NCBI GenBank assembly: GCA_946479285.1
Contig: CAMLFH010000020.1
Coordinates: 1-64,000 of the forward strand
Direction of reading: 5' to 3'
Length of the DNA stretch: 64,000 nt
DNA from: an uncultured Flavobacteriales bacterium
GTDB lineage: Bacteria; Bacteroidota; Bacteroidia; Flavobacteriales; Crocinitomicaceae
The notes below the pieces were generated by a model that saw nothing but the letters and a program-made list of their open reading frames with translations, was not told the origin of the DNA and did not search any database. Numbering within the stretch: position 1 is the first letter of the stretch; the number at the start of each line of letters is the position of its first letter. This document shows positions 24,436 through 32,324 of this stretch, piece by piece. The translations under genes and the position numbers were made by a program.

Positions 24436-25866
24436 TTATTGGATTGTTAATTTCTTTTCCAAATCCTCCAGGTAAACCCGGAATTGTTTGTCTGTTTCAG
24501 AAAGGTTGATAACCGTTCTGCAAGCGTGTAATACCGTTGCATGGTCTTTTCCGCCGCAATGAGCTCCAATACTAGCCAAAGACGATTTAGTCATCTTCTT
24601 GGAGAAATACATGGAGATCTGGCGAGCCTGAACTACTTCACGTTTCCGCGTTTTCGATTTCAACATCTCAATTGGTAAGTCGAAGTAATCACAAACCACT
24701 TTCTGGATATAGTCGATAGAAACTTCACGAGCAGTATTCTTCACGAACTTGTCGATCATTTGTTTCGCCAAATCAAGCGTAATTGCTTTTTTGTTCAATG
24801 AAGCCTGGGCAAGCAATGAAGTCATCGCTCCTTCCATTTCACGAATGTTCGTGTTGATACTGTAAGCAAGGTACTCAACCACTTCACGAGGAAGTTCGAT
24901 GCCGCTGCCATACATTTTCTTCTCCATGATAGCAATACGTGTTTCCAGATCCGGAGTAGAAAGGTCTGCAGACAGTCCCCACTTGAAGCGGGATAATAAA
25001 CGCTGCTCCATTCCCTGCATTTCAACCGGCGGTTTATCCGAAGTTAAAATGATTTGTTTTCCATTTTGGTGCAAATGGTTGAAAATATGGAAGAATACGT
25101 CTTGTGTCTTTTCTTTTCCGGAGAAGAATTGAACATCATCAATGATCAATACGTCGATCATTTGATAGAAGTGAATGAAGTCATTCGTAGTTTGATTACG
25201 AACGGCGTCGATAAACTGATGAGCAAATTTCTCAGAACTTACGTAAAGCACTGTTTTATTCGGGAATTGATTTTTAACACCGATTCCGATTGAATGAGCT
25301 AAGTGCGTTTTACCCAATCCAACACCACCATAAATCAATAGTGGATTGAAGGCAGTTCCGCCGGGCTTATTTGCTACGGCATAACCTGCAGAGCGAGCCA
25401 GTCGGTTGCAATCTCCTTCTACAAAATTCTCGAATGAATATGCAGGATTCAGATTTGAATCAACGTTTACCTTTTTCAATCCCGGAATAATAAACGGGTT
25501 TTTAATCGGGTTATCGCTGATATTCATAGGCATATTTACCGGAGCATTCTTCACAGACTTCTTGTCGGAAGTAGGAAGTTTAACCGTGTAAGGATTTGAA
25601 TTGCTGGCAGAATTTTCCATAACAATACTGTACTCCAAATGTCCTTCCTGTCCGAGCTCTTTTTTAATTACTTTTTTCAACAAAGTAATGTAATGCTCTT
25701 CCAACCATTCGTAAAAAAAGTGAGATGGAACTTGTATTGTCAGAATGTTGTTCTCGAGCTTTACGGGGACAATCGGCTCAAACCAAGTTTTGTATGCTTG
25801 GATTGGCAGATTATCTTTGATAACTTTCAGACAGGAATTCCAAATAGCGTCATGGTTGGCACTCAT
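24436..25866 (-). CDS. dnaA: Chromosomal replication initiator DnaA
   Basis: 476 aa with all four domains. Domain I (about 1-90) begins WNSCLKVIKDNLPIQAYKTWFEPI. A short Asn/Pro-rich domain II follows. Domain III has Walker A GGVGLGKTHLAHSIG, Walker B VLIIDDVQFFSGK and the LTSDKPPVEMQGMEQRLLSRFKWGL sensor/arginine-finger region. Domain IV has the DNA-binding signature HCGGKDHATVLHACRTV. It binds DnaA boxes at oriC and opens the duplex. The usual partners dnaN and recF are not adjacent, and no convincing oriC was found on either side. A candidate 32-aa ORF lies upstream on the same strand. Confidence 0.97.
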   Translation of the reverse strand: MSANHDAIWNSCLKVIKDNLPIQAYKTWFEPIVPVKLENNILTIQVPSHFFYEWLEEHYITLLKKVIKKELGQEGHLEYSIVMENSASNSNPYTVKLPTSDKKSVKNAPVNMPMNISDNPIKNPFIIPGLKKVNVDSNLNPAYSFENFVEGDCNRLARSAGYAVANKPGGTAFNPLLIYGGVGLGKTHLAHSIGIGVKNQFPNKTVLYVSSEKFAHQFIDAVRNQTTNDFIHFYQMIDVLIIDDVQFFSGKEKTQDVFFHIFNHLHQNGKQIILTSDKPPVEMQGMEQRLLSRFKWGLSADLSTPDLETRIAIMEKKMYGSGIELPREVVEYLAYSINTNIREMEGAMTSLLAQASLNKKAITLDLAKQMIDKFVKNTAREVSIDYIQKVVCDYFDLPIEMLKSKTRKREVVQARQISMYFSKKMTKSSLASIGAHCGGKDHATVLHACRTVINLSETDKQFRVYLEDLEKKLTIQ

Positions 25867-26016
25867 TTAGCAAGGGTATTTTAAAAGTTTATAATAATAT
25901 GTTAATAAAAAAATAATCGGCGTAATAGATTCATAGCTTAAGTGTTAAGCCGCTGAATTTTTCAGAGAGCAAATATTCTCATAAAAAAGTGAAAAAAAAA
26001 GTTGTTTGGGTATTGA

Positions 26017-26115
26017 TTATTTGAAATGTTTTGCTTTGTATTGAAGTAATGCTTTAATATCATCTTTCAATTTTCTTAAAACCGACTGATTGTTCGATGA
26101 ATATCTAAATTTCAT
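26017..26115 (-). CDS. Candidate 32-aa basic small ORF upstream of dnaA
   Basis: ATG at 26115 and TAA at 26017 enclose 32 codons encoding a basic peptide beginning MKFRYSSNNQSVLRKLKDD and ending KAKHFK. The middle is likely helical (VLRKLKDDIKALLQY). It lies on the dnaA strand, 151 bp upstream of the dnaA start, in an otherwise empty 431-bp intergenic region. No homologue recognised; chance cannot be excluded at this length. The rest of the gap (25867-26297) is AT-rich with nothing else I can support. Confidence 0.35.
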   Translation of the reverse strand: MKFRYSSNNQSVLRKLKDDIKALLQYKAKHFK

Positions 26116-26297
26116 AGCTAAATGTTAAAATATACTATTTAAATGAAAATACTCACCTCTTCCAAAGGTACGAAATTACATTGCAATAACAGGGAATTAA
26201 TACCGGAAAAATATACTTTTTAATGCGTTCATTTTCTAACTAAAAATGTGGAAAATAGTTACGACATTTAGCGTGATTTATTTAGACTTGAAATTTC

Positions 26298-26714
26298 ATG
26301 AAAACTTCCTTTGAATTCCCTGCAAAAGTGCGTGTGAGATATGGTGAGACCGATCAGATGGGCTATTGTTATTATGGGAATTATGCCGCGTATTTTGAAG
26401 TTGGACGGGTAGAAGCGCTTCGTTCATTAGGGATGAGTTATCGGGAATTGGAAGAAAGTGGGGTGATGCTTCCTGTGAGTCATTTTGAAGTGGACTATTT
26501 CAAACCAGCATTGTATGATGATGAATTAACCATTGTTACTGCGATTACAGAATTGAAAGGTCCGCGTTTGTTTTTTGAATACACGCTTTATAATCAAAAG
26601 GAGGAATGCCTGAGTAAGGCTAAAACAACCCTGGTTTTTGTTTCAAAGGAAACGATGCGGCCAATTGCTCCTCCGGCTGCTTTTGTGGAACTAATGGAAA
26701 AGTATCATGCTTGA
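26298..26714 (+). CDS. YbgC/FadM-like acyl-CoA thioesterase
   Basis: 138-aa hotdog-fold protein of the 4-hydroxybenzoyl-CoA thioesterase family. The N-terminal VRVRYGETDQMGYCYYGNYAAYFEVGRVEALRSLG matches the YbgC active-site signature, with the aspartate of ETDQMG as catalytic residue, followed by VSHFEVDYFKPALYDDEL. Expected to hydrolyse acyl-CoA thioesters in the cytoplasm; chain length unknown. A weak -7-like box (TAGACTTG) lies 7 bp before the start. It overlaps the arginase-like gene by 8 bp. Confidence 0.88.
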   Translation: MKTSFEFPAKVRVRYGETDQMGYCYYGNYAAYFEVGRVEALRSLGMSYRELEESGVMLPVSHFEVDYFKPALYDDELTIVTAITELKGPRLFFEYTLYNQKEECLSKAKTTLVFVSKETMRPIAPPAAFVELMEKYHA

Positions 26715-27690
26715 ATCGACTTACTTTAAACTGCAGTTGCCGGAAGAATCTCACCTGAAAGCCTGGTTAACGGAAAGAGGTGGTGAAATTCGAATTGGTC
26801 AGAACATGTTGTTCCGCGGAAAAACGGACAGTTGGAAAGAAAAGAAGTTTCACGTGCTTGGCATTAAAGAGGATGTTGGACCAAGATTAAACGCTGGAAA
26901 GGGCGGATCAGAAGCTGCTTTTGAGGCCTTCATTCCCCGTTTTTTGGGAGTGCAGTCTAACCAGTTTTTAAACGGCAATTCGATTTGCATTCACGGTTTT
27001 GTTGATTCCAAAGAATCAATTGACGCCATTTCTAATAAGCATGTGGATGATTTGGACTATTTGGTTTCTGCATGGGTAAAGGAAGTGGTGGATTGCGGAG
27101 GTGTTCCGATCGTAATAGGTGGCGGACATAATAATGCTTATCCGATCATAAAAGGAGTTTCTGAATCTAAAAGCCTGGCAATATCTGTGGTGAATTTGGA
27201 TCCGCATGCCGATACGCGTGCAATGGAAGGAAGACATTCGGGAAATCCGTTTTCTTATGCCTACGAATATGGTTTTTTAGGTCATTATTCCGTTTTGGGT
27301 TTGCACGAATCGTATAACAACCAATTTATCCTGGATCATTTGCAGGAGATGAAGGCGTTTTTCACTTTTTATGAATCCTGGTTGGAAAAGCCGTTTAAGT
27401 TCCAGGCTGACATTGATAAAGTTTACGATACACATTTTCAAACAGTAATGGGGGTGGAGCTGGATATGGATTCCATTGCCTTTATGCCTTCAAGTGCGTT
27501 TACTCCCTCCGGAATCACGGTGGATCAGGCGCGGATCTATATACGAAAAATGGCAACTCTTGAAAAAGTGTGCTACCTGCATTTGCCTGAAGCGGCCCCA
27601 AAAAATGAAACCGAGGAAATTATTGTTGGAAAAACACTCACGTATTTAGTGACAGATTTTGTGAAAGAGTATCAGAAATCCCATCATTAA
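26707..27690 (+). CDS. Arginase/formimidoylglutamase family protein
   Basis: 327-aa ureohydrolase fold. Manganese-binding motifs are present: IGGGHNNAYP (His), VNLDPHADTR (DxHxD) and GVELDMDSIA, which corresponds to the SxDxDxxDP motif of arginases but departs from it (ELDMDS). Family members hydrolyse guanidino or formimidoyl groups; HutG-like formimidoylglutamase is the most frequent annotation for Bacteroidota proteins of this type, but the substrate cannot be fixed here because no hut genes are nearby. It overlaps the upstream thioesterase by 8 bp and is followed after 16 bp by the patatin gene. Confidence 0.82.
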   Translation: MLESTYFKLQLPEESHLKAWLTERGGEIRIGQNMLFRGKTDSWKEKKFHVLGIKEDVGPRLNAGKGGSEAAFEAFIPRFLGVQSNQFLNGNSICIHGFVDSKESIDAISNKHVDDLDYLVSAWVKEVVDCGGVPIVIGGGHNNAYPIIKGVSESKSLAISVVNLDPHADTRAMEGRHSGNPFSYAYEYGFLGHYSVLGLHESYNNQFILDHLQEMKAFFTFYESWLEKPFKFQADIDKVYDTHFQTVMGVELDMDSIAFMPSSAFTPSGITVDQARIYIRKMATLEKVCYLHLPEAAPKNETEEIIVGKTLTYLVTDFVKEYQKSHH

Positions 27691-27706
27691 TTCGTAATAT
27701 TGAGTT

Positions 27707-29956
27707 GTGACTGCACTCCGTAATATTACCTCCAACACATTTCAATTCGTAAGGGTATTTTTTCCTTTCGTTTTATTTGTACATCACTTAAAGCATAACC
27801 TGCTCGGATTTTTCTATTGGGTCTTTTTCTTTTTGTTGATTTCAGACAGGGTTGGAGTAGGTTTCGGATTGTCTTACTTGTTTTTGTCGCCGGAATACCA
27901 GGGAAATACCAGTTTTTTCTCTTTCCTGCTGCTTGGTTTCTCCTTCGGTGGATTAACTATGGCATTTCATTCGTATTCCTACATGCGACTGGCTTCCCGC
28001 TTTCCATTCCTGGCAATGGTTAACAAGCCTTTTGTGCGGTTCTGTATCAATAACAGCGTTATTCCAACTGCTTTCGTCGTGTTTTTCATTATTCGGATTG
28101 TTCGTTTTCAGCGGATGGAAGAATTTGAATCCTGGCTCAATATCTTCTTCTTTGTATCCGGGCTTCTGGTGGGCTTCTTTCTTTTTGTGGGAGTTGCACT
28201 GCTTTATTTCTTCCCGATCAATAAAAACTTGTTTGAACTGAAGCGTTACGATGAAGATCAATCGGTACGTACTTCGCGCTGGCTGCGATTTGGGAAAAGA
28301 AACAGGGTGAAAGTGAACCGGGCGAACCGGCAAAAGTTGTATTGGTACATCGGAAGAGGTTTGCGGGTTCAGCAATGCCGATCTACAAAACATTATGCAC
28401 AGTCACTGCTTCAGTCGGTTTTTGATCAGAATCGTATTTCTACCACCATTTTCGAGATCACCACCATTATTACCTTTATTCTGATCGGTCTTTTTGGCGG
28501 GAAAACCTTCCTGGATGTGCCTGCAGGTGTGAGCGTGGTTCTGCTTCTTACAATTATCCTGATGCTGTTAAGCGCACTTCTTTCCTGGTTGCGTGTTTGG
28601 GCTTATCCGGTGTTGATTTTGTGTTTTTTGTTGATGAACTATTTGTCCAAAACGGTGGATATGTTCAAGTTCCAGACCCAGGCTTACGGTTTGTCCTATG
28701 ACGAGCCGGCACTTTATACGGATTCCACGATCTATTGTATGAGTAAAGATGCTGCTGCTCGCAAAAATGATTACGATGATTACATTTCCTATCTGGAAAA
28801 CTGGAAGAAACAAACCGGCGAAGAAAAACCGCTTTTGGTGGTTGTAAACACTTCCGGTGGGGGTTCGCGCAGTGCTTCCTGGGTTTTTCAGGTGCTGCGG
28901 ATGTGTGATTCAATGAGCAATTTTAAGTCATCAAAACACATTGCAATGATGACCGGTGCTTCCGGTGGAACAGTTGGCGCGTCCTATTATCGTTCACTCT
29001 TGCTGGAGCAGTATCAAACGAAAAAAGTAAACTTCCACGATAAGAAGTATTTCGAAGAAATCTCGCAGGATCTCTTGAATAAATTGTCATTTGCAGCTTC
29101 TACCAACGACCTTTTTTTTCGGTATCAATCCACTTTCGAGGATTCGGAGTATAGCTATGATCGTGCAATGGCTTTTGAATCGGATTTGAATGAAAATACG
29201 GGTCAGCGATTGAATAAGCCTTTGAGGTATTACCGCTCGTATGAAAAGCAGGGAATCATTCCGAACCTGATTTTAACACCATCTGTTGTAAATGATGCAA
29301 GACGGATCATGATTTCATCTCTCGGGTTGAGCTTTTTGATGGATTCAGCATCACCTGCGCCGGAAACCAATCATGTACAGGAGAATATTGATCTGCACCT
29401 GTTGTTGAAAAAACAGCATTCGGAAAAATTGCGCCTGTCTTCCGCGTTACGGATGAATGCATCTTTCCCCTATGTACTTCCGATGACGAGTTTGCCTACG
29501 GTTCCGGAGATCCAGTTGATGGATGCTGGTGCAAGGGATAATTTCGGTACAAAAATTACTGTTCAGTGGTTGATGCGGTTGGAATCTTGGATTAGTAAAA
29601 ATACACGCGGAGTAGTGATCTTGCAGATTCGTGACAATAAAAGGATCATGTATAACGAGGAGGCACGTTCGTTCGGACTTTTTAATAAATTCACAGCACC
29701 GATTTCCAATGTGTTTACCAATTTCCCAAGAATCCAGGATTACGATCAGGATGAATTACTTCATCTGATTATGGATAAATACGACGTGCCGATTGAAACA
29801 GTTAATCTGAGTTTGAGAGAACGGCAAAAAGACCGAATCAGTCTTTCCTGGCATTTAACGCAGCATGAAAAATTAAAAGTTCTTTCTGCAATCCGGCGTT
29901 CGTCTAATGTGAAGGAATTCGAGCGGTATTGCGGTTTGATTCAAAATTCAAAATAG
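27707..29956 (+). CDS. Membrane-anchored patatin-like phospholipase
   Basis: 749 aa. The first about 330 residues contain roughly seven hydrophobic segments in two groups (about 15-175 and 245-315). From about residue 378 a patatin domain follows: VVVNTSGGGSRSASWVFQ (oxyanion-hole motif), MMTGASGGTVGASYYR (GxSxG nucleophile, Ser419) and LMDAGARDNFG (Asp606 of the catalytic dyad). This should be an inner-membrane lipid hydrolase with a cytoplasmic catalytic domain. The start is a GTG at 27707, 16 bp after the arginase-like gene; no ATG precedes the first membrane segment. The large membrane part is unusual among patatins. Confidence 0.85.
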   Translation: MTALRNITSNTFQFVRVFFPFVLFVHHLKHNLLGFFYWVFFFLLISDRVGVGFGLSYLFLSPEYQGNTSFFSFLLLGFSFGGLTMAFHSYSYMRLASRFPFLAMVNKPFVRFCINNSVIPTAFVVFFIIRIVRFQRMEEFESWLNIFFFVSGLLVGFFLFVGVALLYFFPINKNLFELKRYDEDQSVRTSRWLRFGKRNRVKVNRANRQKLYWYIGRGLRVQQCRSTKHYAQSLLQSVFDQNRISTTIFEITTIITFILIGLFGGKTFLDVPAGVSVVLLLTIILMLLSALLSWLRVWAYPVLILCFLLMNYLSKTVDMFKFQTQAYGLSYDEPALYTDSTIYCMSKDAAARKNDYDDYISYLENWKKQTGEEKPLLVVVNTSGGGSRSASWVFQVLRMCDSMSNFKSSKHIAMMTGASGGTVGASYYRSLLLEQYQTKKVNFHDKKYFEEISQDLLNKLSFAASTNDLFFRYQSTFEDSEYSYDRAMAFESDLNENTGQRLNKPLRYYRSYEKQGIIPNLILTPSVVNDARRIMISSLGLSFLMDSASPAPETNHVQENIDLHLLLKKQHSEKLRLSSALRMNASFPYVLPMTSLPTVPEIQLMDAGARDNFGTKITVQWLMRLESWISKNTRGVVILQIRDNKRIMYNEEARSFGLFNKFTAPISNVFTNFPRIQDYDQDELLHLIMDKYDVPIETVNLSLRERQKDRISLSWHLTQHEKLKVLSAIRRSSNVKEFERYCGLIQNSK

Positions 29957-29988
29957 AATCAGAAGCAGGCATTGTTTTTTTTTTTTTT

Positions 29989-30062
29989 GAATTTTAGATT
30001 TTGAATTTTAGATTTTGAATTTTAGATTTTGAATTTTAGATTTTGAATTTTAGATTTTGAAT
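29989..30062. repeat. 14-bp tandem repeat (GAATTTTAGATTTT), five copies
   Basis: Five full copies of GAATTTTAGATTTT from 29989, plus a partial sixth, preceded by a run of about 14 T. It lies between the convergent patatin gene and the gene at 30070. Confidence 0.95.
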
Positions 30063-30069
30063 TATTGCA

Positions 30070-30660
30070 TTAATCATGGTCCCATTTCCGTTTTGTTGAT
30101 CCCGGAGTTGTAACGATTTTCCATCCCTTTGCTTTTGCTTCTTTGAATAGAAATTTCCGTAGTTTCCGCGGGTAAATGAATTTCCAGGTCATGCGGCTTC
30201 GGGATAGGTCTTTGGTGACGTCTGCCAGTGACAGTAGATGATAACAGGCAGCTGCGCATCTCATTCCGAAAAAAGCGTACGGATAAGGTCCTTCCTTTAA
30301 AAATGGTTTGGCATCCTTTAGTAGTTTTTGCTTCTGGACAGGTGTGACAGGGATGAAGATTCGACAGGTTTTAGTAGTGTCGCAGTAAAATGTCCGGTAA
30401 AAACTCTTTTTGCCGGAGATGAGGTAATTTCCGGTGTCGGAATTGATATTGGTTGCAGCAACACGTCCGCCCGGAACAAAATGCATGATGCTGTCTTTAC
30501 CGATCTTCAATCCGATATGTCCGCCCAGTTTCCCTCCAAACCAATGTCTTTCGTCTTTTGCTTTCGGTTTGGAACCGTAGATAACTTCCACAACCAATGT
30601 GTCTGTTTGCGAAATTGCCAGGAGTGGGAATAATAGTAAAACGGTAACTAGCGATTTCAT
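30070..30660 (-). CDS. Secreted protein, possibly NlpC/P60-like (permuted papain) fold
   Basis: 196 aa with a signal peptide (cut near AIS-QTD). GGHIGLKIGKDSIMHFVPGG puts a His next to a short beta hairpin, and YAFFGMRCAAACYHLL puts a Cys at the start of a helix; a His-before-Cys order like this is that of permuted NlpC/P60 (LRAT-like) hydrolases. The match is by eye and weak. The C-terminus is basic (KLRKFLFKEAKAKGWK). Flanked on both sides by 14-bp tandem repeats. Function unknown. Confidence 0.65.
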   Translation of the reverse strand: MKSLVTVLLLFPLLAISQTDTLVVEVIYGSKPKAKDERHWFGGKLGGHIGLKIGKDSIMHFVPGGRVAATNINSDTGNYLISGKKSFYRTFYCDTTKTCRIFIPVTPVQKQKLLKDAKPFLKEGPYPYAFFGMRCAAACYHLLSLADVTKDLSRSRMTWKFIYPRKLRKFLFKEAKAKGWKIVTTPGSTKRKWDHD

Positions 30661-30771
30661 GTAGTTTTTTTAGTGATGGTACAATTCTTTTAAAGATCAG
30701 TTCAAAAAGATTTTTCTTCTGTTCTGATAATTGATTTATATGTCCTAAAGCTCCATTCAAAATTCATACCC

Positions 30772-30803
30772 AATTCGTAATTTGGAATTCGCAATTTGGA
30801 ATT
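30772..30803. repeat. 14-bp tandem repeat, two copies
   Basis: AATTCGTAATTTGG and AATTCGCAATTTGG lie head to tail, followed by AATT. They are just upstream of corA. Confidence 0.85.
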
Positions 30804-30823
30804 AAAATGATTATTTTCGTTAG

Positions 30824-31834
30824 ATGTCAGAAGTAGCACAACTTTACAAGTACAATCTGGATACTTATTCCCTGGAGAAGAATTCGGAGGATCATTTTGC
30901 TGAAAACTTCAATCCCTTTGAAGATATGAATTCGACCTATTGGTTGAATTTTCATTCCATGAAGAACAAAGAGGCGATCATGAAGTTGTGCAATAAGTTG
31001 TGTATCGATAAACTGCTCCAGGAAGATTTGTTTGCGGAAACGAAGCGTACGCGCCTGGAGGAATACACGGATTATGTTTTTTTTAGTATTATTTCTGCGC
31101 TTCCGAAAGAAGGAGCGAACCATTATGACCTACAGAAGGAACGGATTAGTTTCATAATCGGGGATAATTACCTGATATCTTTCCAGGACAAACCTTCCGA
31201 TCACTTTCCAACTGTTCGTGAGCGGATTGAATACAAAAGAGGAAAGGTTCGGTATAAAGGCCCGGATTTTCTCTTATTTCGCATGCTGGAGTCGATTATC
31301 GATAATTACACGGAAGTAGTCGAAGAAATTTCTGTTAATATTGAAACATTAGATAAAATTGTACTTCGCAACCCGAAAAGTGAAGTGCTTCGCAGAATAG
31401 AATGGGAAAAAAGAAAATTGCTCGACCTGCGCAAAATTGTCTTCCCGATGAAAGAATTAATGGGGCAATTGGATCGGGTGGAAAATGAAATGATTATCGA
31501 AGATAATATTCATTATTTCAGAGAGTTAAAAGATACCTGTTTCAGTTTGATTGATGAAATCGAATCTCAAAAGCAGATGCTGGAAGGGATTGCGAATTTG
31601 TACTATGCAATCCAGGGGCAGCGGATGAATGAAGTGATGAAAGTACTCACAGTTACCAGCGCTATTTTCATTCCTCTAACATTCATTGTGGGAGTTTACG
31701 GGATGAATTTCGAAAATATGCCCGAACTGAAATCCAGGAACGGATATTTTGCGATTTGGGGAGTGATGATTCTGATTACGGCTGTTCTGGTGTTTATTTT
31801 CTGGAAAAGAGGCTGGCTGAAACGCAACGATTAA
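30824..31834 (+). CDS. corA: CorA family magnesium/cobalt transporter
   Basis: 336 aa. A long cytoplasmic N-terminal domain (about 1-270) with acidic and helical segments ends in the stalk helix. Two C-terminal transmembrane helices follow, the first (ITFIF-type: SAIFIPLTFIVGVYGMNFENMPE) ending in the universally conserved GMN selectivity motif, the second at about 307-328 (GYFAIWGVMILITAVLVFIFW), and a basic tail KRGWLKRND. It forms a homopentameric divalent-cation channel in the inner membrane. Its end overlaps the convergent DUF6686-like gene by 4 bp. Confidence 0.95.
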   Translation: MSEVAQLYKYNLDTYSLEKNSEDHFAENFNPFEDMNSTYWLNFHSMKNKEAIMKLCNKLCIDKLLQEDLFAETKRTRLEEYTDYVFFSIISALPKEGANHYDLQKERISFIIGDNYLISFQDKPSDHFPTVRERIEYKRGKVRYKGPDFLLFRMLESIIDNYTEVVEEISVNIETLDKIVLRNPKSEVLRRIEWEKRKLLDLRKIVFPMKELMGQLDRVENEMIIEDNIHYFRELKDTCFSLIDEIESQKQMLEGIANLYYAIQGQRMNEVMKVLTVTSAIFIPLTFIVGVYGMNFENMPELKSRNGYFAIWGVMILITAVLVFIFWKRGWLKRND

Positions 31835-32151
31835 GCCTGGTCGATCAGTTCGTTGGCATACAGCATAAACCGTGATTCTTCCAGTAAACGATAGAGATTC
31901 ATCCATTCTTTGTGCGTGAATGCCAGTATCATTTTGGAATTATCGGTATGCATGTAGATTTTTTCGTTGGATTCTCTTTTCTCAGTACAATGCATTGCAT
32001 GAATGTTTTGCACCTGATCTGTAAAACGGATAAACTCCTCGTAGGAAAGAATGAGAACGACATTGCCGAAACCTAAATGGAATTGTTCGCAGTTTTTGCA
32101 CTGAATGAGACACCCGTAGGAATTGTTGCTGATTGTTTTGTACTGACACAT
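31831..32151 (-). CDS. DUF6686-like protein
   Basis: 106 aa, no signal peptide. The N-terminus has YGCLIQCKNCEQFHLGFGNVVLILSYEEF, a CxxC motif followed by a beta hairpin, which I recognise as the DUF6686 pattern common in Bacteroidota (recognition from memory, not a search). Function unknown. It converges with corA, overlapping its last 4 bp, and diverges from parE. Confidence 0.75.
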   Translation of the reverse strand: MCQYKTISNNSYGCLIQCKNCEQFHLGFGNVVLILSYEEFIRFTDQVQNIHAMHCTEKRESNEKIYMHTDNSKMILAFTHKEWMNLYRLLEESRFMLYANELIDQA

Positions 32152-32292
32152 ACTGATTGTTTTGAGGTAAAATTATTAGTTAGAATCATTCTAAACAATA
32201 CCCAAAAAACGGTATAATTTCCAGCTGCGAAATTAACCTTGCAACGTTCATAACTCGTAATAAATCGTGGTTTAAACAACTCATTCTGTGAC

Positions 32293-32300
32293 TATCTTTG
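32293..32300 (+). promoter_or_regulatory. -7 promoter box of parE-parC
   Basis: TATCTTTG matches TAnnTTTG and lies 24 bp before the parE ATG at 32325. It covers the alternative TTG start at 32298, which argues against that start. Confidence 0.6.
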
Positions 32301-32324
32301 ATAACTTGCATAGAATCCGTTATT

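Noticed and set aside
25867..26297. Possible oriC next to dnaA
   Set aside because: The gap is AT-rich, but I find at most one near-match to a DnaA box (TGTGGAAAA near 26248) and no cluster; dnaN and recF are not adjacent. Not enough to call an origin.
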